Source: Deltaproteobacteria bacterium (lineage in GTDB: Bacteria; Desulfobacterota; DSM-4660; Desulfatiglandales; B25-G16). From it: DNA of 33,770 nt. A program made the position numbers and the translations under genes. The notes under the pieces are model-generated. The model did not search any database. It was not told the origin of the DNA and saw nothing but the letters and a program-made list of their open reading frames with translations. The stretch covers positions 643,243 to 677,012 of the forward strand of contig CP070704.1 in the NCBI GenBank assembly GCA_020349945.1, read 5' to 3'. Positions 16,628-25,988 of this stretch are shown piece by piece. How positions within the stretch are numbered: position 1 is the first letter of the stretch; each line of letters begins with the position of its first letter.

Positions 16628-18190
16628 TCACTTGGCATATTCGGTTGCCCTGATTTCTCTTATTACTGTTACCTTTATCTGTCCAGGATAGGTAAGATCT
16701 TTTTCTATCTTCTTTGCTATCTCCCTGCATATCATCGCTGACTCAGAATCATCTACCCTATCACTCTCTACCATTATCCTCAGTTCTCTGCCTGCCTGGA
16801 TTGCATAGGACTTACTAACACCCTTAAAGGACTTAGCTATCTCTTCCATGTCTTCCAGCCTCTTCACATAAGACTCGAACATCTCTCTCCTAGCCCCAGG
16901 CCTTGCACCAGACAGCGCGTCAGCCGCTTGGAGAACTACATCCATTACAGAGGTAGCCTGGACATCCTCATGGTGAGCGGATATCGCGTGAACTACCTCA
17001 TCAGATTCGCCATACTTCTTTGCGAGGTCTGCACCTATAAGTGCGTGTACCCCTTCTACCTCATGGTTTACTCCTTTACCGATATCATGGAGAAGTCCGA
17101 TTCTTTTGGCCCGTTTTGGATCTAACCTTAACTCCGATGCCATTATGCCACACAGGAAGGCAACCTCAAGAGAGTGCTGGAGGACATTCTGAGCATAACT
17201 TGCCCTATATTTCAGCCGACCGATTAATTTAATCAGCTCAGGATGGATACCGTGAACTCCGATATCAAAAGTAGCCTGTTCACCAGCCTCTTTGATATCT
17301 GTCTCGACCTCTCTGCTCACCCTTTCCACAACCTCCTCAATCCTAGCCGGATGAATCCTGCCGTCTTCAATCAATCTTTCCAAGGCTACCTTGGCCACCT
17401 CTCTCCTAATCGGATTAAAACCAGACAACACTACAGCCTCCGGTGTATCATCAATGATAAGATCTATTCCAGTGGCTGCCTCCAGGGCCCTAATATTCCT
17501 GCCTTCTCTTCCAATAATCCTTCCCTTCATCTCATCATTCGGTAAATTAACAACAGATACGCTCTCCTCAGCCACATACTCACCAGCATATCTTTTAATG
17601 GCCAGGGCCAAAATCTCCTGTGCCTTTCTATGAGAGATCTCCCTTGTCTCAGCCTCTATCCTCTTTATGAGTTTGGAGGCCTCATGGCGTGCCTCCGATT
17701 CCATAGAAGAAATAAGCATCTCCTTTGCCTCTGCTGCTGAAATGCCACCAATTCTCTCTAACTTCCGCCTCTCTTCTTCAATGAGACTATTAAATTCTCC
17801 CTTTTTTTCATCCAGATTCTTCTCCCGGTTCACTAAGATCGCTTCCTTCTTTTCAACTAGTGCTTCTCTTTTCTCAAGTTGCTCCATCTTTTTATCCAAG
17901 GTCTCCTCTTTTTGGAACAACCTTCTTTCCTGGCTCTGAAGCTCCTTTCGCCTTGATCTCGTCTCCTCTTCAAAATCGAGCTTCATTTGATAAAGCTTGT
18001 CCTTTGCCTGTAGCTGGGCCTCTTTTCTAATGGTTTCAGCCTGCTTGCTGGCTTCAAGAATAACCTTTCTCGAATAATCTTCTGCAGAATCAAGTTTCTT
18101 CTCTGAGATCTTTTTCCGGACGATGATACCAATCACCGCTCCTGCTATGATTCCTGCCAGTGCAACAATAACTAACTGAGTGGCTACCAT
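16628..18190 (-). CDS. rny: Ribonuclease Y
   Basis: 520 aa, membrane-anchored endoribonuclease that starts mRNA decay in many bacteria lacking RNase E-dominated turnover. Order: N-terminal membrane helix (about 4-24), long coiled coil (about 30-190), KH RNA-binding domain (about 210-275, containing [15 protein letters not shown]) and an HD domain (about 335-430) with [22 protein letters not shown] and ISAHHED metal-binding residues. AGGCGGTGA precedes the ATG. It sits downstream of zapB-zapA-ssrS on the same strand, with a 310-base gap to the 6S RNA. Confidence 0.96.
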   Translation of the reverse strand: MVATQLVIVALAGIIAGAVIGIIVRKKISEKKLDSAEDYSRKVILEASKQAETIRKEAQLQAKDKLYQMKLDFEEETRSRRKELQSQERRLFQKEETLDKKMEQLEKREALVEKKEAILVNREKNLDEKKGEFNSLIEEERRKLERIGGISAAEAKEMLISSMESEARHEASKLIKRIEAETREISHRKAQEILALAIKRYAGEYVAEESVSVVNLPNDEMKGRIIGREGRNIRALEAATGIDLIIDDTPEAVVLSGFNPIRREVAKVALERLIEDGRIHPARIEEVVERVSREVETDIKEAGEQATFDIGVHGIHPELIKLIGRLKYRASYAQNVLQHSLEVAFLCGIMASELRLDPKRAKRIGLLHDIGKGVNHEVEGVHALIGADLAKKYGESDEVVHAISAHHEDVQATSVMDVVLQAADALSGARPGARREMFESYVKRLEDMEEIAKSFKGVSKSYAIQAGRELRIMVESDRVDDSESAMICREIAKKIEKDLTYPGQIKVTVIREIRATEYAK

Positions 18191-18500
18191 ATCTTCATCA
18201 CCGCCTTTTATTTTTTAATATTTTTTAGAGGGAAAAGAGGGGTTGATAGAGGCTAAAGGGAAGGACAGGTAACTCTCTGCTCGGTAAAGCCTAATTACAC
18301 ACGGGGCTCTACATGGTAACTATAAGAAAATATGAACACTGCAAGCCTATTACCTGCATACGAGTTATTTCTGAAATAATAACGTATTTATGCTGCGCTA
18401 TTTCTACCAAAGATAGTAATGTTTTCGCCTGTTTTTATTATAAAGTCTGGTAACAATTTTTTCCTCAGCCCTAGACTATCAATCCACCCTTTATTCTTTG
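18191..18500 (-). other. Intergenic stretch between the 6S RNA gene and rny
   Basis: No supported gene. It is AT-rich, holds the rny ribosome-binding site (AGGCGGTGA near 18200), a short palindrome TTATTTCTGAAATAA (18365-18379), and an imperfect stem AGTCT...AGACT (18444-18477) followed by TTTATAA, which could be a weak 6S RNA terminator. No convincing rny promoter was identified. Confidence 0.4.
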
Positions 18501-18683
18501 TTTCCCCCGCTCCAATGCCGTGTCAGCAGCTCTTTTTGAACCTGATCTGTACCAGGTGGGTGTTCCGTTACCTCATTAGGTCTTTTCCACTATCCAAAAA
18601 ACACACAAAGGCAAGAGGGAGCTCCCTTTTCCGTTACTGTTAGCTCAAAAATCTTCCACCAATCACGAACATAGCAGGGGAAC
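18501..18683 (-). ncRNA. ssrS: 6S RNA
   Basis: Mimics an open promoter and sequesters sigma70-RNA polymerase in stationary phase. On the minus strand the ends pair as UUCCCCUGC (18682-18674) with GCGGGGGAA (18510-18502), with one G-U pair. Directly inside is AUGUUCGUG against CACGGCAU, matching the conserved 5' and 3' arms of 6S RNA. Further in, UUUUUGA pairs with UCAAAAA, and the 3' side of the central bubble holds the small hairpin ACCUG...CAGGU. Length (about 182 nt) is standard. It begins a few bases after the zapA stop, the classic zapA-ssrS neighbourhood; E. coli has ygfA behind it, here rny follows. End positions are from pairing and may be off by a few bases. Confidence 0.85.
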
Positions 18684-18686
18684 GAT

Positions 18687-18968
18687 TTAGCTCAATACCA
18701 TATTCAGGCCTTGGATTAACCTTTGAGACCTGTTGTTGATTTCAGTTAATAGATCCTCCTTTTCTTTTATGAGTTGAAAATAATCGCCTGCTATATCGAG
18801 GGCAGCTAAAATAGCTGTCTTATCATCGGATAATCCCTTTTTGGAACCGCTTATCTCTTTCAGCTTCTTGTCTACATATGCTGCCACCTTTAGTATCTGT
18901 TCCCTCTCATCAGGACCTCTTACAGCATATTCCCTATCCCTTATTCTGATTTTGACCTTCTCAACCAT
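18687..18968 (-). CDS. zapA: Cell division protein ZapA
   Basis: 93 aa, binds and bundles FtsZ at the Z-ring. The N-terminal globular part (VEKVKIRIRDREYAVRGP) and the LKVAAYVDKKLKEIS stretch are typical, followed by DKTAILAALDIAGDYFQL and a coiled-coil tail. The ATG at 18968 is chosen: AAGGG is 9 bases before it, whereas an upstream ATG at 18977 would sit directly against that AAGGG with no spacer. It lies just behind zapB and just before the 6S RNA. Confidence 0.9.
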   Translation of the reverse strand: MVEKVKIRIRDREYAVRGPDEREQILKVAAYVDKKLKEISGSKKGLSDDKTAILAALDIAGDYFQLIKEKEDLLTEINNRSQRLIQGLNMVLS

Positions 18969-18986
18969 GGCAGTCATCCCTTAATG

Positions 18987-19199
18987 TCATAAGTCAAATT
19001 CTTCTATCTTTTCTAAGAGGGTTACTATCTTCCTTCGAACAAGATCTCTATCAGCTTTCAACATCTCTACCTCGTTGGTAAGCGAGTCGATCTTCTCCTC
19101 TAAGTTAATCTTCTCTTCCCTGAGAGAACTCACCAGCGAGATAAAGGACTCGATCTTCTGTTCTAATAGACCAAACTGCCTTAATTCGTCTAATCCCAT
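18987..19199 (-). CDS. zapB: ZapB-like coiled-coil division protein
   Basis: About 70 aa, almost wholly coiled coil (heptads across QKIESFISLVSSLREEKINL and EKIDSLTNEVEMLKADRD), as in ZapB, which binds ZapA and helps organise the Z-ring. Position directly before zapA supports the name. The ATG at 19199 with GAAG upstream is used; a TTG at 19211 with AGGA upstream would add four residues and is possible. A sigma70-like promoter ends about 20-30 bases upstream, so the leader is very short. Confidence 0.78.
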   Translation of the reverse strand: MGLDELRQFGLLEQKIESFISLVSSLREEKINLEEKIDSLTNEVEMLKADRDLVRRKIVTLLEKIEEFDL

Positions 19200-19228
19200 A
19201 TAGGTCTTCAAGTTTTCCTATATGTTGC

Positions 19229-19256
19229 AGTATATCCTTTTTCTAAAGAAAGTCAA
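19229..19256 (-). promoter_or_regulatory. Sigma70-like promoter for zapB-zapA-ssrS
   Basis: Minus strand: TTGACT (19256-19251), 16-base spacer, TATACT (19234-19229). Both hexamers match 5 of 6 consensus bases. The predicted start near 19222 leaves an 11-25 base leader to the zapB start, depending on the start codon. Confidence 0.55.
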
Positions 19257-19318
19257 GTGATAAGAAAAAAGGGTAGGCATTGAAATAGGAAGCTTACAGC
19301 AAAGAGGATAGCCTTTTA

Positions 19319-19483
19319 TCAGATAATTTTAAGAAGGCGTAAGATAAAAAAAAGGATCCCGACAACCATGCAAAATATGGCACAGATCTGGGCTATCAAG
19401 AATAGGTAAAACAATTTCGTCTTGGCATCACTATCCCCTTGATTAGCCCTGTTGCTTTTGTTTAACTCAAGTCTGATGGTCAT
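19319..19483 (-). CDS. Small single-span membrane protein, last gene of the V-ATPase cluster
   Basis: 54 aa, not recognised. A polar N-terminus (about 1-27, rich in Asn, Lys and Asp) precedes one strong membrane helix (about 28-48, LFYLFLIAQICAIFCMVVGIL) and a short basic-hydrophobic tail, so N-out or N-in topology cannot be fixed. The ATG at 19483 begins one base after the ntpD TGA with AAGG upstream, so it is translated with the ATPase genes. The E. hirae ntp operon also has a small gene (ntpH) after ntpD; whether they are related was not tested. It could be an accessory or assembly factor. Confidence 0.65.
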   Translation of the reverse strand: MTIRLELNKSNRANQGDSDAKTKLFYLFLIAQICAIFCMVVGILFFILRLLKII

Positions 19484-19484
19484 A

Positions 19485-20135
19485 TCATATGCCTTGCTTT
19501 CTTGCCTCAAGGGAGGCCTTGATCTTCTTTAATCGCAAAAAGCTCTCCCTCTCTATCTCCTCCATCCTCATCTCTATATGTTTAATCGTTGCGTTGAGCC
19601 TGGGGATAACAATGTATTCCAGGGCATTAACCCTTCTTTTTGTCTTTTCCGCTTCTAGGGCAATCCTCCTGACAGACTCCTCCACCTCCGCTAGCCTCAC
19701 AATCAGCAAAAGGGACTCCTCAAAGTTTTTCGCGGCATCATCAAGTTTTGCTGTCGTACCCAAAAAGCCGTATCCCCTTTCATTGATCTTCCTGACCACA
19801 TCCTGGATTTTCATAATAGGCAGTGAGACGCCCATTATGTTTTTAGTGGTAAACTCCAGGCCTATATCTCTTAGCGTTACGCCGCTTATCTGTTCTAAAT
19901 CCCGAGATCCCAACAAAACTTCGGCCATTAAAAGGTTGTGAAAGGCAATACCTAAATTTTCCTCTACCCTCATTCGTGCATCCTTATATTCCTTAATCAC
20001 CACCATGAACTCGGAGATCAATGCATCCCTCTTCTCCTTTAAAAGTTTGTGCCCTTTGTCAGCGAGCTTCGCCCTTTTTTTGAGCCTTAATAATTCCATC
20101 CTTGTCGGCTTGATGTTTTGTAGGATCTCTGCCAC
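19485..20135 (-). CDS. ntpD: V-type ATP synthase subunit D (central stalk)
   Basis: 216 aa central rotor shaft joining the A3B3 head to the membrane ring. It opens with the family signature IKPTRMELLRLKKRAKLADKGHKLLKEKRD and ends in a second long helix (VNALEYIVIPRLNATIKHIE onward), the coiled-coil arrangement of D subunits. The start is GTG at 20135 with GGAG 8 bases upstream inside ntpB, and it directly follows the ntpB TAA. Partners are subunits F and C. Confidence 0.94.
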   Translation of the reverse strand: MAEILQNIKPTRMELLRLKKRAKLADKGHKLLKEKRDALISEFMVVIKEYKDARMRVEENLGIAFHNLLMAEVLLGSRDLEQISGVTLRDIGLEFTTKNIMGVSLPIMKIQDVVRKINERGYGFLGTTAKLDDAAKNFEESLLLIVRLAEVEESVRRIALEAEKTKRRVNALEYIVIPRLNATIKHIEMRMEEIERESFLRLKKIKASLEARKQGI

Positions 20136-21557
20136 TTACTGTTCTCCTGCCTTGACTTGAGATCCCTTCTTGTAATATTGCTTAATATATTTCTCATCTA
20201 TCCTTTTTAGCTCTCCCGCTGGGAGCATTGAGAGAAGTTCCCACCCCAAATCGAGTGTTTGTTCAATAGTCCTATTTTCATCAGCTCCCTGATTGACAAA
20301 CCTCTCTTCAAAAATATCTGCAAACCTTAAATTGAGGCGATCCCTTTCGCTTAACGCCTCCTCTCCCACAACTGCAACGAGGCTTCTGACATCCCTTCCT
20401 TCAGCATAAGCGGAATAGCATTGGTCAGACACACCCAAATGATCTGCCCTTGTTCTCCCCTCGCCTATGCCTTCATTCATAAGCCTCGACAGACTGGGCA
20501 GAACGTCTACGGGAGGGTAAACTCCCTTTCTGTGCAACTCACGAGAGAGTACAAATTGCCCCTCAGTTATATATCCTGTAAGGTCAGGTACAGGATGTGT
20601 TATATCATCATCTGGCATAGAGAGAATCGGCATCTGAGTGATGGAGCCTTTTTTTCCTCTGATCCTTCCTGCCCTCTCATAATTGCTTGCTAAATCAGTA
20701 TACATATATCCCGGATATCCTCTTCTCCCAGGAACTTCTTCCCTTGCCGATGAAATTTCCCTCAGGGCCTCACAGTAATTCGTCATATCTGTGAGTATAA
20801 CCAATACATGGGTGTTGTAATCAAAGGCGAGAAACTCCGCGGCTGTAAGGGCCATCCTTGGAGTAATAATCCTCTCAATGGCTGGATCATCCGCCAAATT
20901 GATAAAGGAAACGATCCTTTCTAGAGCGCCAGTTGATTCAAAGCTATTCATGAAAAAGTTGGCCTCTTCATGGGTTATCCCCATACCGGCAAAAATTACA
21001 CTAAAAGGCTCCTCTGAACCCAAAACTTTAGCCTGTCTTGCTATCTGGGCAGCAAGTTCATTGTGAGGTAATCCAGAGCCCGAAAAAATTGGAAGCTTTT
21101 GCCCCCTCACTAATGTATTCATTCCATCAATGGTGGATACACCAGTTTGGATAAATTCATTCGGATAGGCCCGTGCTGTCGGATTTATAGCCGCACCTGT
21201 GATTGGCAATCGAGCCTCCGGAATGATCTCAGGACCACCATCAATCGGTCTACCCAAACCATCAAAGGATCTTCCAAGGATCTCCTTGGAAAGTGAGATC
21301 CTCATGATGTCCCCTGAAAATCTGACTCTTGTCTGTTCTGTATCAAGTCCTCTTGTGCCCTCAAAAACTTGGACGACGGCCACATTCTCCTGTGACTCCA
21401 AAACCTGACCCATTCTGTTGCCACCTTCAGGTGTGCGGATATAAACGAGCTCTGCATATGCCACCTCCTCCACGCCTTCGACAATCATCAGAGGCCCTGC
21501 AACCTGCGTAACCGACCTGTACTCCCTTGCTTTTATATCCTTGGCCTTCTCCTTCAT
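20136..21557 (-). CDS. ntpB: V-type ATP synthase subunit B (regulatory, non-catalytic)
   Basis: 473 aa. Beta-barrel N domain ([19 protein letters not shown]), then the nucleotide-binding fold in which the P-loop is replaced by [12 protein letters not shown], the hallmark of the non-catalytic B subunit. [33 protein letters not shown] and [16 protein letters not shown] are conserved. It alternates with subunit A in the hexameric head. The ATG overlaps the ntpA stop (ATGA), with GAGGA 7 bases upstream. Confidence 0.96.
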   Translation of the reverse strand: MKEKAKDIKAREYRSVTQVAGPLMIVEGVEEVAYAELVYIRTPEGGNRMGQVLESQENVAVVQVFEGTRGLDTEQTRVRFSGDIMRISLSKEILGRSFDGLGRPIDGGPEIIPEARLPITGAAINPTARAYPNEFIQTGVSTIDGMNTLVRGQKLPIFSGSGLPHNELAAQIARQAKVLGSEEPFSVIFAGMGITHEEANFFMNSFESTGALERIVSFINLADDPAIERIITPRMALTAAEFLAFDYNTHVLVILTDMTNYCEALREISSAREEVPGRRGYPGYMYTDLASNYERAGRIRGKKGSITQMPILSMPDDDITHPVPDLTGYITEGQFVLSRELHRKGVYPPVDVLPSLSRLMNEGIGEGRTRADHLGVSDQCYSAYAEGRDVRSLVAVVGEEALSERDRLNLRFADIFEERFVNQGADENRTIEQTLDLGWELLSMLPAGELKRIDEKYIKQYYKKGSQVKAGEQ

Positions 21558-23323
21558 CTTTGATTCCTCAAAGATTCAAACTCACCCGCGATAGACTTGA
21601 TTACCTTCTCATATCTCCGTGGAAAATCTGGGTTTGGTATATACTTCATTCGAGCTATCTCATCCTTGATCTTCATTGCTGTTATCCTGCTCGCCACTAT
21701 GCCTGACTCAATTGCCCCTTTGACCTCTTGATAAAACCTCATAATCACCTTGAGCATTAGATATTGCTTCTCTTTAGAGCAATAGGAATCTATTTCGTGA
21801 TAGGCATGTTGCTGAAGATAATCTTCTCTAATCATCCTTGCCACCTCCAAAAGGGCCCTATCTGATTCCGGCAATGCGTCCTGACCAACCAACTGGACAA
21901 TCTCTTGTAGCTCGGCCTCTTTCTCCAGAACAGCCATCATTTCTCCCCTTAGGGTTTGAAATTCCCTGTCTATGTTCTTATCATACCAGGGTTTCACAAA
22001 ATCCAGATAGAGTGAATAACTCGTCAACCAGTTGATGGCAGGAAAATGCCTCCGGTCTGCTAGGTTTGTGTCTAATGCCCAGAATGCACTAACCACCCTC
22101 AAGGTATTTTGCGCAACCGGTTCAGAGAAATCACCTCCAGGAGGAGATACCGCTCCAATAATCGAAACTGATCCAAATCTCTTTTCTCCCCCCAAGGTCA
22201 CTACCCTTCCTGCCCTTTCATAGAAGTCAGCGAGCCTGGTGCCCAAATAGGCCGGAAACCCCTCCTCGCCTGGCATCTCCTCCAGCCTTCCTGAAATCTC
22301 TCTCAATGCCTCAGCCCACCGTGACGTTGAGTCAGCCATCAAGGCTACATTATATCCCATGTCCCTGTAGTACTCGGCAATGGTAACCCCTGTGTAGATA
22401 GAGGCCTCCCTTGCTGCCACTGGCATGTTGGAGGTGTTGGCAATCAACGTGGATCTCTCCATCAGCTTTTCCCCGGTGTTTGGATCGTCCAACTCTGGAA
22501 AGGTCAGCAAGACCTCTGTCATTTCGTTTCCTCTTTCTCCACAGCCAACGTAGACGACAACCTGTGAATCGGCCCACTTTGCCAACTGATGTTGGCTAAC
22601 AGTTTTACCAGTTCCAAAGCCTCCAGGAATAGCGGCTGTGCCGCCTTTGGCTATAGGGAAAAAAGTATCATAAATCCTCTGACCAGTTAGTAGTGGCACC
22701 TCTGGGTCGAGCTTTTCTTTAAAGTGCCTTCCTACCCTTACCGGCCACTTTTGTTTCATTGTTATTGCTTGTCTCTCTCCTCTATCATCAAGGATAGCCA
22801 TAGGCTCATCAACCGTAAAACTTCCACTTTTAATCTCTATTACCCTTCCATGTATGCCTGGCGGGACCATTATCTTATGCGATATCACCTTTGATTCCTG
22901 AACCTCTCCTATAATATCTCCCTCTACAAGCCTATCACCTCTTTTGACTGTTGGTGTGAAGTCCCACTTTTTTTCAGGATCCAGGCCGGGAACATTAACC
23001 CCCCTGGTTATATAATCCCCAACCTGGTTCTTGATGCCAAGCAAGGGCCGCTGTATTCCATCATAGAAGTTGGTAATAATTCCCGGACCAAGTTCCACTG
23101 ATAGGGGAGCACCTGTTCTTGCGACCTCTTCCCCTGGTTTAAGGCCAGTAGTATCCTCGTAAACCTGGATATAGGCCAAATCCTCTATGAGCTTTATTGT
23201 TTCTCCCATCAGGCCTTCCTGGCCCACCCTGACAACCTCGTACATCTCGCAACCTCTCATGTCTTTAGCGATTACCAGTGGACCAGCAATACTCTTGATC
23301 TTTCCTATCTTATGATCTGCCAT
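21554..23323 (-). CDS. ntpA: V-type ATP synthase catalytic subunit A
   Basis: 589 aa, the usual size. Intact catalytic P-loop PGGFGTGKT (233-241, Lys240), [12 protein letters not shown] with the catalytic-glutamate region, and [29 protein letters not shown]. The extra 'non-homologous' insertion typical of A subunits lies between about 115 and 190. The ATG at 23323 is chosen, with AAGGA upstream and 10 bases after ntpF; a longer frame to 23428 would overlap ntpF heavily and has no homologous sequence. Confidence 0.97.
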   Translation of the reverse strand: MADHKIGKIKSIAGPLVIAKDMRGCEMYEVVRVGQEGLMGETIKLIEDLAYIQVYEDTTGLKPGEEVARTGAPLSVELGPGIITNFYDGIQRPLLGIKNQVGDYITRGVNVPGLDPEKKWDFTPTVKRGDRLVEGDIIGEVQESKVISHKIMVPPGIHGRVIEIKSGSFTVDEPMAILDDRGERQAITMKQKWPVRVGRHFKEKLDPEVPLLTGQRIYDTFFPIAKGGTAAIPGGFGTGKTVSQHQLAKWADSQVVVYVGCGERGNEMTEVLLTFPELDDPNTGEKLMERSTLIANTSNMPVAAREASIYTGVTIAEYYRDMGYNVALMADSTSRWAEALREISGRLEEMPGEEGFPAYLGTRLADFYERAGRVVTLGGEKRFGSVSIIGAVSPPGGDFSEPVAQNTLRVVSAFWALDTNLADRRHFPAINWLTSYSLYLDFVKPWYDKNIDREFQTLRGEMMAVLEKEAELQEIVQLVGQDALPESDRALLEVARMIREDYLQQHAYHEIDSYCSKEKQYLMLKVIMRFYQEVKGAIESGIVASRITAMKIKDEIARMKYIPNPDFPRRYEKVIKSIAGEFESLRNQR

Positions 23324-23333
23324 TTCTTCCTTG

Positions 23334-23657
23334 CTATGCCGTCTCGAATCCGACAGTCCTTTTAATAAGCTTCCGCATGGAGTCGATCTTTTTGACCATG
23401 GGACCACTGCTATCCGGGATCTCCACAACTATAGGCATTATGCCCTTCCTAAATCTACTCACCTCTTCTAATATACTCCTTATCTGCTCAGCTACCTTTT
23501 CGGTAACCAATATTATGCCGATACCCTCGTCAAATAGGCCCTTCAGTATCCCTCTGACATCTTCCTGCCTGATATCCTCCATCAGCAAGGTTCTCCTTAT
23601 ACCTGCGAGCCTAAAGCCATAGACTGTATGCCTGTCTCCGATTAAGGCGATTTCCAT
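23334..23657 (-). CDS. ntpF: V-type ATP synthase subunit F
   Basis: 107 aa Rossmann-like subunit that binds the central stalk near subunit D and can regulate rotation. Starts [18 protein letters not shown], continues [15 protein letters not shown] and [13 protein letters not shown], all typical of subunit F (called NtpG in E. hirae). Its ATG shares one base with the ntpC stop (TAATG), and ntpA starts 10 bases after its end. Confidence 0.92.
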   Translation of the reverse strand: MEIALIGDRHTVYGFRLAGIRRTLLMEDIRQEDVRGILKGLFDEGIGIILVTEKVAEQIRSILEEVSRFRKGIMPIVVEIPDSSGPMVKKIDSMRKLIKRTVGFETA

Positions 23658-24697
23658 CAGTTCCTAATGAGTGATTCTCTGATTTCATCCCTATTCAGAG
23701 CAACCTCGGTGCTCCTAACAATGGCCAAAAGATTCCCTACCTCTTTCTCCTTTGACACAAGAAACCCAATAAGAGGCCCTAGGCCGAACGGCTTCTTTTT
23801 CCTAATGTCTTCTGCCTTTCTAACCACCATATTATCGAGGGCCTGTTCAAAGGATAAAATAGAACTGGTTCTTTCATGCTCAGCCAGAGCACGTAAAAGA
23901 GGTTCAAGATATATGGTATCTTCCAGAAGGGATATGAGGCCGGGCAGATCCTCTTCGTCAAAAGCGGGAAGCAGTTCATTCAACAATGTGCACTCATGGA
24001 TCAAAAAGGGCTCGATATCCTCTAAGGGGAGGCCGTTATCTTTTGCCCTCAGAATAATCTTAAGGTTATGCGTTTCAACACTTGTCCCTATAAAATCTCC
24101 GAATTCCTTCATGCCCTTTAGGTTCAAGACCTTTATCCATAGATCTTCCCAGAGAATCTTATCCAACGCAGCCTCTAAAAAAAATAGGTTTTTAGCCACA
24201 TGATATCTTGCCACACCATCCTTTAAAGACTGGTAAGGGGTTTTTGCCAAGAGGCCAACAAAGCTATCCATGCCCTCTGCATCAGTGAGGGCCCTAAAAA
24301 ACATAAAGTCTAACTCACCTCCCTCAACAAAGGAATCTAGTATTTCTTCTTTCCTTAAACCTCCCTGTATCCCCCTCATAACCGTTCTCAAATTGATAAC
24401 ATCCCACTTTCTCAAGAGGTATTCCTTTATCAACCATGCCCCTTTAGGAATAATCTTGGAGATCTCCCTCCCTAACGAGGAGAATTCCTTTAGAATGGCA
24501 TTCTCTAATTCCCTGGCCTCACTAATTGCCCTTTCTGATAAATAAGGGAAATAATCTGTTCCCTCTAAAAGTGAGGCTATCTCTCCAGGAGATTTACATC
24601 CCCATAGATCCTCCCACCTCGCTGGAGAAATAAACTTGCCCTCTTTTGCCATTACTTTTGCATTAACATACAGATATGAAAGAGCATCTCGAATCAT
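23657..24697 (-). CDS. ntpC: V-type ATP synthase subunit C
   Basis: 346 aa, almost all helical, funnel-shaped subunit linking the central stalk to the proteolipid ring. YLYVNAKVMAKEGKFI at the N-terminus, the EYLLRKWDVINLRTVMRGI segment repeated in form as VETHNLKIILRAKDNGL, and the late FGLGPLIGFLVSKEKEVGNL are the three-fold internal repeats of C/AC39 proteins. The start overlaps the ntpE stop (ATGA). Confidence 0.93.
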   Translation of the reverse strand: MIRDALSYLYVNAKVMAKEGKFISPARWEDLWGCKSPGEIASLLEGTDYFPYLSERAISEARELENAILKEFSSLGREISKIIPKGAWLIKEYLLRKWDVINLRTVMRGIQGGLRKEEILDSFVEGGELDFMFFRALTDAEGMDSFVGLLAKTPYQSLKDGVARYHVAKNLFFLEAALDKILWEDLWIKVLNLKGMKEFGDFIGTSVETHNLKIILRAKDNGLPLEDIEPFLIHECTLLNELLPAFDEEDLPGLISLLEDTIYLEPLLRALAEHERTSSILSFEQALDNMVVRKAEDIRKKKPFGLGPLIGFLVSKEKEVGNLLAIVRSTEVALNRDEIRESLIRN

Positions 24698-25344
24698 AGC
24701 CTATCGCCAAAGAGGATCTTAGCCACATCTACCCTTATGCTCTCTTTCAGCCGGTTCAATTTAGCCTCAAGGGTGTTGTCAACCTCCACCTGCTTCTCCA
24801 AATCCCTCACAACTACGCCTCCGAGGCACTTTATGGTCTTATCAGTTCTGGTCAAAGAGATGTCTCTCCCTGTCCTTTTCTTGACAAATGTAGTTAATTC
24901 TCCCAACATACGCTTGTTGAAGGTTCTGCTGTCCCTCTGGTTAAAGGCCAACTCCAGTTTGCTTCCGGCAACAACCTCAGAGGCAGAACCAATCAGGTTA
25001 AACATTATATTCTTATATACAAAACTATCCCGCTTCCCCTTCTCGGCTAACTCTCCTAAGGCCTTTTTGGCCCCCTCAAATGAAGCAGCAATTGCTTCTT
25101 CCTGGGCATCCATCCTCTTTCTTCGAACATCAAGTTTGGTTTCGGCAATGATTCTTTCTCCCTCAAGCGATGCGGCTCTCCTGCCATTTGAGAGAATTCT
25201 CTCAGTCTGCCTCTCTGCTTTCTCCTGAGCAGCCTTCCTGATCTTACCGGCCTCTTCTTGGGCCTTAAGAAGTATCTCAGATATCTCCTTCTCGGCCTCG
25301 GCCTCTATATGGGATATTATTTTATCAACACCTTCATCTGACAT
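24694..25344 (-). CDS. ntpE: V-type ATP synthase subunit E (peripheral stalk)
   Basis: 216 aa. The N-terminal half is a charged coiled coil (about 1-90, Glu/Ala/Arg-rich) and the C-terminal half is globular (about 110-216, with GGVVVRDLEKQVEVDNTLEAKL, the conserved E-subunit end). It pairs with the H/G subunit to form the stator stalk holding the head. GAGG is 7 bases before the ATG. It lies 47 bases after ntpK. Confidence 0.93.
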   Translation of the reverse strand: MSDEGVDKIISHIEAEAEKEISEILLKAQEEAGKIRKAAQEKAERQTERILSNGRRAASLEGERIIAETKLDVRRKRMDAQEEAIAASFEGAKKALGELAEKGKRDSFVYKNIMFNLIGSASEVVAGSKLELAFNQRDSRTFNKRMLGELTTFVKKRTGRDISLTRTDKTIKCLGGVVVRDLEKQVEVDNTLEAKLNRLKESIRVDVAKILFGDRL

Positions 25345-25391
25345 AATTGCCCTCTATTAAACAGAAAAGCACCCCGGCATACGTATTCTAT

Positions 25392-25877
25392 TTATCCGCC
25401 CATAATCTTGGATCCTACAAAGATCAGGATAGCTATCAGGAGACCAAAAATAGCAAAGGTCTCTGCCATGACAGCAAGGACAACTGCCTGACCAAAGGTT
25501 TCTGGCCTTTTCGCTACAGCACCCATGCCACTGGCAGATATAGCGCCCTGGGCTATTGCCGTAAAACTACTTAAACCGACAACGATCCCTCCTCCAAGGG
25601 CGGCGTAACCCATCCCAATAGGGATCTCCTTGATCTCTCCGCCAAGTACACCCACCCCTATAAGAATCAAAACAGCACCCAGGAAACCATAAATTCCCTG
25701 TGTTTGCGGTAAGGCCTGGAGAACTAATACAGGCCCAAACTTTCTCGGATCCTCTGATATAACACCGGCCCCTGCAACACCAGCCAAACCAACTCCGATG
25801 CCGGAGGCAATGGCAGCCAAACCCATAGAAACTGCTGCCCCCATAATTGCTAAAATTACTCCCATCGATAATTCCAT
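25392..25877 (-). CDS. ntpK: V-type ATP synthase proteolipid subunit K, Na+-binding signature
   Basis: 161 aa, two fused helical hairpins giving four membrane helices; forms the rotating ring. Hairpin 1 carries LQALPQTQGIYGFLG (Leu56, Thr59, Gln60), hairpin 2 carries FTAIAQGAISASG (Gln110) and VMAETFAIFGLL (Glu139). These match the five residues that hold Na+ in the E. hirae NtpK structure (Leu61, Thr64, Gln65, Gln110, Glu139). Only hairpin 2 has the ion-carrying Glu, so the ring has one site per four helices. A very strong ribosome-binding site (GAGGGAGGT) precedes the ATG. The 189-base gap upstream, unusual in this operon, contains a hairpin. Na+ coupling is inferred from the motif. Confidence 0.95.
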   Translation of the reverse strand: MELSMGVILAIMGAAVSMGLAAIASGIGVGLAGVAGAGVISEDPRKFGPVLVLQALPQTQGIYGFLGAVLILIGVGVLGGEIKEIPIGMGYAALGGGIVVGLSSFTAIAQGAISASGMGAVAKRPETFGQAVVLAVMAETFAIFGLLIAILIFVGSKIMGG

Positions 25878-25968
25878 AACAATACCTCCCTCTTATTACT
25901 ACAACGGCATTCCTTAAATGCTGTGCTGGGGATGTCTTCACAAGGCGATCCACCCATGGCGGGCCATA

Positions 25969-25988
25969 TTCCTCGTGGTTACGAGGAA
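25969..25988 (-). promoter_or_regulatory. Stable hairpin in the ntpI-ntpK gap
   Basis: TTCCTCGT and ACGAGGAA form a perfect 8-bp stem around a 4-base loop, 78 bases after the ntpI stop and about 90 bases before the ntpK ATG. No T-run follows, so it is unlikely to be an intrinsic terminator. It may be an mRNA processing or stability element raising proteolipid output. Confidence 0.4.

Noticed and set aside
18365..18379. TTATTTCTGAAATAA as a regulator site
   Set aside because: A 15-base AT-rich palindrome is likely by chance in this AT-rich gap and no matching regulator is encoded nearby.
18191..18500. tRNA or second small RNA between 6S RNA and rny
   Set aside because: No cloverleaf, TPsiC-arm sequence or other structured RNA could be found by eye.
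18617..18628. Palindrome AGGGAGCTCCCT, considered as an operator or terminator
   Set aside because: It lies inside the 6S RNA and is better explained as part of its central region.
19257..19320. T-rich stretch after the small membrane protein gene, considered as V-ATPase operon terminator
   Set aside because: A run of six T is present on the minus strand but no convincing stem precedes it.
25567..25953. 128-aa minus-strand frame overlapping ntpK in another frame
   Set aside because: Gly/Cys-rich out-of-frame reading of the repetitive proteolipid gene.
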